A DNA stretch of 47,963 nt from DATDMG01 sp036518955 (GTDB lineage Bacteria > Actinomycetota > Actinomycetes > Actinomycetales > Kineosporiaceae), in the NCBI GenBank assembly GCA_036518955.1, contig DATDMG010000319.1:1-47963 (forward strand), written 5' to 3'. The position numbers and the translations under genes are program-made. Below, piece by piece: positions 43,030 through 47,963 of this stretch (position 1 is the first letter of the stretch; every line of letters begins with the position of its first letter). A model generated the notes under the pieces. The model was not told where the DNA came from. It saw nothing but the letters and a program-made list of their open reading frames with translations, and did no database searches.

Positions 43030-43518
43030 ATGACGACGCAGCGCCGCGTCGTCCAGCGTGGGCTGTGGTTCGAGGAGATGGACGTCGGCACGGTCTACGT
43101 GCACCGGCCCGGACGTACCGTCACGGAGGCGGACAACGTCCTGTTCACCACCCTGACGATGAACACTCAGCCCTTGCACCTGGACCAGGCCGAAAGCGAG
43201 CGGACGGCGCCCTTCCACGACCGACTCGTCAACTCGATGTTCACACTCTCGACGCTGGTCGGACTGTCGGTGGGGCAGCTGACCCAGGGCACTATCGTGG
43301 CCAACCTGGGCTTCTCCGAGGTCTCGTTCCCGGTCCCGGTGCGTCACGGCGACACGCTCTATGCGGAGACTCTCGTGCGGGACAAGCGTCCGTCGAACAG
43401 CCGGCCCGGCGAAGGTGTCGTGACGTTCGAGCACATCGCCGTCAACCAGCGCGGCGAGATCGTGGCCCGCGCCGTCCGCAAGAGTCTGGTCCGGATGAGG
43501 CCCGATGAGCAGTCGTGA
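43030..43518 (+). CDS. MaoC-family hydratase / dehydratase
   Basis: 162 residues from ATG 43030, preferred because GGAGGTG (43018-43024) is five bases before it (ATG 43015 would add five residues). Hot-dog fold signature: YVHRPGRTVTEADNVLFTTL, TMNTQPLHLDQAESE (hydratase D/H dyad region), FHDRLVNSMFTLSTLVGLSV, and VPVRHGDTLYAETLVRDKRP. It would add or remove water from an enoyl-CoA, as in mesaconyl-CoA hydratases. It overlaps the CitE-like gene by 14 bases, so the two act in one pathway, probably a C5-dicarboxyl-CoA or related acid route. Confidence 0.88.
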   Translation: MTTQRRVVQRGLWFEEMDVGTVYVHRPGRTVTEADNVLFTTLTMNTQPLHLDQAESERTAPFHDRLVNSMFTLSTLVGLSVGQLTQGTIVANLGFSEVSFPVPVRHGDTLYAETLVRDKRPSNSRPGEGVVTFEHIAVNQRGEIVARAVRKSLVRMRPDEQS

Positions 43519-44350
43519 CGATCACCGGCCTGAGTGGCAGCCGGGCGTCGCCTGGTTGTTCTGCCCTGCCGACCGCCCCGACCGCTACGTCAAGGCTCTG
43601 GCGCTGGCGGACATCGTCGTCCTGGACCTCGAGGATGCCGTAGCCCCGGACCGCAGGGCCCTGGCCCGCGAGCACGTGCGTGACCTGGCCCGCGACGGAC
43701 GCTGGGACGCCGCCCGCACCGTGGTGCGTATCAACGGCGTCGGCACTCCCGACCACGGGCCGGCCCTCGAACTGCTTGCCGGGGTCGAGGCGGCCGCCGT
43801 CATGCTCGCCAAGTGCGAGTCCGCGCAGGACGTCGAGGCGCTGGCCGTCGACCGGGTCGTCCCGCTCATCGAGACCCCGCTGGGCGTCGAGAACGCCGGG
43901 CTCATCGCTGCCGCCGGCTCCGTGAGCGCGGTGATGTGGGGAGCCGACGACCTCGTGGCCGGGCTGGGCGGCTTCGCCAGCCGAGGACGTGACGGGCTCT
44001 ACCGGGACGTCGCCCGGTACGCGCGCTCCCGCGTGCTGGTGGCGGCGAAGGCTCACGGCAGGCTGGCCGTCGACGCCGTCTTCATGGAGATCCCCGACGA
44101 GGACGGCCTTCGTGCCGAGACCGAGGACGCGCTCGCGGTCGGCTTCGACGCCAAGGTGGCCATCCATCCGCGGCAGGTGCCCGTCCTGCGGGAGGCGTTC
44201 ACCCCCGCGCCGGACCGTGTCGACTGGGCGGCGCGGCTGCTGGCGACCGTCGACGCCGAGGGAGGGGTGGCCAGCTTCGAAGGCCGGATGGTCGACGGAC
44301 CGGTGTTCGCCCAGGCGCAACGCATCCTTCGCCTCGCCGGCCGGAGGTGA
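43505..44350 (+). CDS. HpcH/HpaI aldolase / citrate lyase beta-like (CitE) protein
   Basis: 281 residues from ATG 43505, inside the end of the MaoC gene. Signature blocks: AWLFCPADRPDRYVKAL, the metal-binding VVLDLEDAVAP, RTVVRINGVGTPDHGPAL, AAAVMLAKCESAQDVEAL, VVPLIETPLGVENAGLIAAA and FDAKVAIHPRQVPVLREAF. This is the CitE-like/malyl-CoA lyase superfamily (acyl-CoA C-C lyase or thioesterase). Pairing with MaoC suggests hydration followed by retro-Claisen cleavage of a hydroxyacyl-CoA (inference). A CoA transferase or dehydrogenase expected for a full route is not adjacent. Confidence 0.9.
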   Translation: MSSRDDHRPEWQPGVAWLFCPADRPDRYVKALALADIVVLDLEDAVAPDRRALAREHVRDLARDGRWDAARTVVRINGVGTPDHGPALELLAGVEAAAVMLAKCESAQDVEALAVDRVVPLIETPLGVENAGLIAAAGSVSAVMWGADDLVAGLGGFASRGRDGLYRDVARYARSRVLVAAKAHGRLAVDAVFMEIPDEDGLRAETEDALAVGFDAKVAIHPRQVPVLREAFTPAPDRVDWAARLLATVDAEGGVASFEGRMVDGPVFAQAQRILRLAGRR

Positions 44351-44690
44351 CTTCCGGCTCCACCGTCGGACGCCCTCCACGGGGGGCCATCCTCCGGCCC
44401 GGATGAATCCGGTGCCCGAGCCGGGGGTGAATCAGCCGCGGACCGCCTCGCACGACCTCGCCGTCGGCGCTACGGCGGAAGACTCCTCGCGTCGCCGTCC
44501 GGTCGTCGGTTCATCTGCCGCGGATGAGGTGCTGTGGTGCCGATGCAGAGGATCGTGACGCATGGTGAGGAGCCTGTTGCCGGTTGCCTGACGGACGGTG
44601 CGACCATCCCGAGCGGCGGTGTGGAGGGGGTCGAGGATGGTCGACAGGAAAGATCGCCGATGATGGGCGCGAGGCCACAGCCAGGACCCG

Positions 44691-44735
44691 ACGACGCGGC
44701 CGATCCGGAAACCACGACGCGGCCGATCCGGAAAC
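44691..44735. repeat. 22-bp direct repeat, two copies
   Basis: The same 22 bases, starting ACGACGCGGCCGATCCGG, occur at 44691-44712 and 44714-44735, separated by one base. They lie about 170-200 bases before the glycoside hydrolase start. Confidence 0.8.
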
Positions 44736-44818
44736 GGTCCACGAGGGGGCTCTCCGCGATGGTCGGGTACGACGGCTGGCGCGAGCCGTGGACGACCTCG
44801 TGACGGCCGTTCCATCGC

Positions 44819-44865
44819 GTTTCGATCGAGTTCCGGAGAGCGTGTTTCGATCGAGTTCCAGAGAG
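44819..44865. repeat. 22-bp near-perfect direct repeat, two copies
   Basis: GTTTCGATCGAGTTCC followed by GGAGAG or AGAGAG-type ends occurs at 44819-44840 and 44844-44865 with one mismatch and a three-base gap. GATCGA inside each copy is nearly palindromic. It lies 33 bases before the hydrolase ATG and may be a regulator site or simple duplication. Confidence 0.75.
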
Positions 44866-44897
44866 TTGGCGCCGAAGGCAGCGGAAGGACGGCATCC

Positions 44898-47615
44898 ATG
44901 AGCAGCGCTGAGCAGCAGCGACTGGACGAGGCCGACACGTTCGGCGTCGCCTGGCGACGGTGGGGCCCATACCTGAGCGAGCGGCAGTGGGGCTCGGTGC
45001 GCGAGAACTACGGGGGTGGCGACGCCTGGTCGTCGTTCAGTCACGACCAGGCCCGCTCGCGAGCCTACCGCTGGGGTGAGGACGGGTTGGCCGGGATCAG
45101 CGACGACAAACAGCGCCTCTGCCTGTCGCTGGCCTTGTGGAATGGCCGCGATCCGGTACTGAAAGAGCGCATGTTCGGTCTCACGAATTCTGAGGGAAAC
45201 CACGGCGAAGACGTCAAGGAGTGTTACTTCTACCTTGATGCGACGCCGACGTCCTCGTATGCGAAGATGCTCTACAAGTACCCGCAGGCTCAGTTCCCGT
45301 ACGCCGATCTCGTGGCGACCAACCAGCAGCGGGGGAAGCTGGACCCGGAATACGAACTCATCGACACGGGGGTCTTCGACGACAACCGGTACTTCGACGT
45401 CGTCGTGGAGTACGCCAAGGCCACGCCGGAGGACCTTCTCATGCAGGTTACCGTGCACAACCGTGGGCCGGACGACGCCGAACTGCATGTCCTGCCCACG
45501 GTGTGGTTCCGGCACACGTGGTCATGGGCGGGCGATGAGCCGCAACCGGTGCTACAGGCTTTCACGGGTCCTGACGGCGTCGCTGCCGTGCGCGCCGAGC
45601 ACAGCCTCCTCGGGCGTCGCTGGTTCTACGCCGATCGGTCGGTGCCGGTCCTGGTGACCGGCAACGAGACCAACAACGAGCGCGTGTTCGGGTCGGCGAA
45701 CGACACGCCCTACGTGAAGGACGGTATCGATCGGGCCGTGGTGCACGGCGACGTCGGGGCGGTCGACCCGAGCGGCACCGGCACCAAGGCATCCCTGCAC
45801 CACACCCTGCTCGTGGCAGCCGGTGCCAGCGCCGTGCTGAGGATGCGGCTGACCGACACCGAGCACGTGCCGCCGGGATCGGGAGGCGCGACCGGACCGT
45901 TCCGCGACTTCGACGAGCTGATGAGCACCCGGCGCCGTGAGGCTGACGAGTTCTGGGACGACGTCCTGGCCGGCGAACTCACCGACGACGAGCGGCTCGT
46001 GACCCGCCAGGCGCTCGCGGGCATGCTGTGGTCGAAGCAGTACTACGCGCTCAACATGGAGAGCTGGCTGGCGGAACAGGGTGCTGATCCGCTCGGGAGC
46101 CCGACCTGGCTGCGCAACCACGACTGGCGGCACCTGATCGCCGAGGACGTCATCTCGATGCCGGACAAGTGGGAATACCCATGGTTCGCGGCATGGGACC
46201 TCGCGTTCCACACGATCGCGCTGGCTCTGGTCGATGTCTCCTTCGCCAAGCAACAGCTCGAGCTGCTGCTGAATCGGTGGTACCTGCATCCCAACGGTCA
46301 ACTACCTGCCTACGAGTGGAACTTCAGCGACGTCAACCCGCCCGTGCACGCCTGGGCGGTACGGTTCGTCCATGAGCTCGAGAAGGTCAGGACGGGCAAG
46401 GGTGACAGTGCGTTTCTGGAGAGTTCCTTCCACAAGCTGATGAGGAACTTCGGGTGGTGGCTCAACCGCAAGGACGCCGACAACCGTAACATCTTCCAGG
46501 GCGGATTTCTCGGCCTTGACAACATCGGCGTGTTCGACCGCAGTGCGCCGCTGCCCACGGGCGGCTGGATCGACCAGGCGGACGGCACGGCATGGATGGC
46601 CCTGTACTGCCAGAACATGATGCAGATCGCGCTCGAACTAGCCTCCGAAAACCCCATCTATCGGGAGCAGGCGCAGGCGTTGATGGAGAACTTCGCCTGG
46701 ATAGCGGCCTCGACGAACCACGTCGGCCCCGACGGGATCAGCCTCTGGGACGAGCAGGACGGGTTCTTCTACGACGTGCTGCGCCGTCCCGACGGAAGCT
46801 CTGTCCCGCTGAAGGTGCGTTCTATCGTCGGCCTGATGCCGCTCGTGGCCGCGACTGTGCTCGACCCCTCGGTGCGCACCCGATTCCCCGAACTGGTCGA
46901 AGGCACCGCCGAGTTCTTCACCCGCCACCCCGCTGTCAGGGCAGCCATGTGGGGTCATGGGCGGCAGGTGGAGGCGACCGGACCGATCCTGTTCTCGCTG
47001 TTCGACGAGTCGCGGCTGCGCCGGATCCTCGCCCGCATGCTGGACGAGGACGAGTTCCTCGGGCCGCACGGCATACGCGCCATCTCCCGCTGGCACGCCG
47101 AGCACCCGTACGTGTTCGACGTCGGTGGGCAGGAATACAGCGTCGGATACCGCCCCGCGGAGTCCGACACCGGCATGTTCGGCGGAAATTCCAACTGGCG
47201 GGGACCGGTGTGGTTCCCGATCAACGTGATGCTCATCCGGGCGCTGTTGCACCTCTACGTCTTCTACGGTGAGCAGTTCACCGTCGAGTGCCCTACCCGC
47301 TCGGGACGGCAGTTGAACCTGTTCGAGGTGGCCCGGGAGCTCAGCGATCGGCTGGTCGGTACGTTCCTCAGGGACGCCGATGGCCGCCGTCCCGTGCACG
47401 GCGGTCAGCCGATCCTGCAGAACGACCCCTACTGGCGCGACCTCGTGCTGTTCTACGAGTACTTCCATGGCGACAACGGAGCCGGGATCGGCGCCAGTCA
47501 CCAGACGGGCTGGACCGGCACTGTCGCCCTGCTGCCCCTGCTCTTCCATGGTCACTGGGCCGAACGGGTGGTTTCCCGCGGCCGCGAGCGAGTCCGGTCC
47601 GGCGCGACCGCCTAG
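44898..47615 (+). CDS. MGH1-type / GH63-like glycoside hydrolase
   Basis: 905 residues from ATG 44898. The family (mannosyl-oligosaccharide-glucosidase-like, (alpha/alpha)6 barrel) includes trimming glucosidases and bacterial alpha-glycosidases. Markers: SVRENYGGGDAWSSFSHDQA and RSRAYRWGEDGLAGISDD (N-terminal signature of the MGH1 group), HVLPTVWFRHTWSWA, WYLHPNGQLPAYEWNFSDVN, PWFAAWDLAFHTIALA with a candidate acidic residue D434, and NWRGPVWFPINVMLIRALLH at 766-785. There is no signal peptide, so it acts in the cytosol. Substrate is likely a glucosyl or mannosyl oligosaccharide; not determinable further. Confidence 0.9.
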   Translation: MSSAEQQRLDEADTFGVAWRRWGPYLSERQWGSVRENYGGGDAWSSFSHDQARSRAYRWGEDGLAGISDDKQRLCLSLALWNGRDPVLKERMFGLTNSEGNHGEDVKECYFYLDATPTSSYAKMLYKYPQAQFPYADLVATNQQRGKLDPEYELIDTGVFDDNRYFDVVVEYAKATPEDLLMQVTVHNRGPDDAELHVLPTVWFRHTWSWAGDEPQPVLQAFTGPDGVAAVRAEHSLLGRRWFYADRSVPVLVTGNETNNERVFGSANDTPYVKDGIDRAVVHGDVGAVDPSGTGTKASLHHTLLVAAGASAVLRMRLTDTEHVPPGSGGATGPFRDFDELMSTRRREADEFWDDVLAGELTDDERLVTRQALAGMLWSKQYYALNMESWLAEQGADPLGSPTWLRNHDWRHLIAEDVISMPDKWEYPWFAAWDLAFHTIALALVDVSFAKQQLELLLNRWYLHPNGQLPAYEWNFSDVNPPVHAWAVRFVHELEKVRTGKGDSAFLESSFHKLMRNFGWWLNRKDADNRNIFQGGFLGLDNIGVFDRSAPLPTGGWIDQADGTAWMALYCQNMMQIALELASENPIYREQAQALMENFAWIAASTNHVGPDGISLWDEQDGFFYDVLRRPDGSSVPLKVRSIVGLMPLVAATVLDPSVRTRFPELVEGTAEFFTRHPAVRAAMWGHGRQVEATGPILFSLFDESRLRRILARMLDEDEFLGPHGIRAISRWHAEHPYVFDVGGQEYSVGYRPAESDTGMFGGNSNWRGPVWFPINVMLIRALLHLYVFYGEQFTVECPTRSGRQLNLFEVARELSDRLVGTFLRDADGRRPVHGGQPILQNDPYWRDLVLFYEYFHGDNGAGIGASHQTGWTGTVALLPLLFHGHWAERVVSRGRERVRSGATA

Positions 47616-47714
47616 TCCGGGACCGGGCTCGCGGTGCCGCCTGCCGGGCCCCGGTCGACGTGACGCCGGCGGTCCACCGGGCGGCCGGGGCCTGCCGGGT
47701 CGCCCCCCCGCCGG

Positions 47715-47963
47715 TCACCCAGGGGTGGCGCGCCGGGCGGTGAGTTCCTGGAGGTACTCGGGAGGCAGTCCCGCGGCGCGGCCGGCGGTGATGAGCAGGT
47801 CGAGGTACTGGGCATCAGGTGCGCCGTCGTCGCAGTCCGGGGTGGCGAAGTAGACGTGTGTGCCGGGGTGGGGCTGGCCGGTGAGTGAGTGCACGGTGAG
47901 CGCGCTGCGGTGGTAGGCGCGGGGATCCTCGGTGTCGTCGAGTCTGAGCAGGTCGCCTGCCGA
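47715..47963 (-). CDS. gamma-glutamylcyclotransferase-like protein, C-terminal part (cut by window edge)
   Basis: 82 residues are visible; the frame is open to the right edge, so the start lies outside. It has the strand and helix layout of the AIG2/GGCT family end: SALTVHSLTGQPHPGTHVYF, then PDAQYLDLLITAGRAAGLPP, EYLQEL and a short tail, with the family-type 'YxxLLxxAxxxGLPxxYxxxL' helix. Full-length members use gamma-glutamyl peptides to make 5-oxoproline. The catalytic glutamate lies in the missing part, so activity cannot be judged. Convergent with the glycoside hydrolase, 99 bases between stops. Confidence 0.6.
   Translation of the reverse strand, partial: SAGDLLRLDDTEDPRAYHRSALTVHSLTGQPHPGTHVYFATPDCDDGAPDAQYLDLLITAGRAAGLPPEYLQELTARRATPG

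Larger units (their letters stand above)
44351..44897. other. 547-base intergenic region with two sets of direct repeats
   Basis: Between the CitE-like and glycoside hydrolase genes. Two exact 22-base copies (44691-44712, 44714-44735) and two near-exact 22-base copies (44819-44840, 44844-44865, one mismatch) lie within 210 bases of the start of the hydrolase. I see no gene here. Confidence 0.6.

Overview
The window is uniformly GC-rich, with GTG starts and start/stop overlaps typical of Actinomycetota. Genus cannot be assigned from sequence alone. It opens inside a contractile injection system operon and ends inside a gamma-glutamylcyclotransferase-like gene.

Positions 1-19174 (+ strand) hold an almost uninterrupted extracellular contractile injection system (eCIS, phage-tail-like particle) operon. 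It runs: sheath (5' end cut off), inner tube, a zinc-ribbon baseplate protein, a repeat-rich linker protein, a DUF4255 tail-terminator protein, an AAA+ ATPase, a small unknown protein, a second CIS tube protein, a LysM-like protein, a gp27-like hub, a gp5-like spike, a PAAR-like tip, a gp25 wedge, two baseplate-J proteins, a tail-protein-I/beta-helix protein and a DUF6519 protein. Most junctions are GTGA/ATGA overlaps, so the particle parts are probably translated as a coupled set. No tape measure or recognisable effector lies in the window.

Positions 19333-26519 are mixed chromosomal genes: a cytochrome P450, a TetR regulator divergent from an NADP/F420-type oxidoreductase with a clear operator between them, TrmO, a small Cys protein preceded by a CsoR/CstR-like operator, a Na+/Ca2+-exchanger-family protein, TspO, a small membrane protein and a hexapeptide acetyltransferase. 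Positions 26568-29860 look like a foreign patch: a broken IS5-family transposase, four secreted four-cysteine proteins in the order A-B-B-A on one strand, and a 3' tRNA-Val fragment that looks like an attachment-site scar. The four secreted proteins are the best candidate here for an undescribed system.

Positions 30029-36200 carry a Thermus/archaeal-type prolyl-tRNA synthetase, a NERD-domain UvrD-like helicase and a helicase-associated (XPB-partner-like) protein. Positions 36484-47963 carry a small secreted protein, a GH4 phospho-glycosidase, a DMT-type transporter, a truncated and a full-length MmcQ/YjbR protein, a PadR regulator with its membrane-protein partner and a perfect operator, a MaoC-CitE pair, a large MGH1/GH63-type glycoside hydrolase and the edge-cut gamma-glutamylcyclotransferase-like gene.
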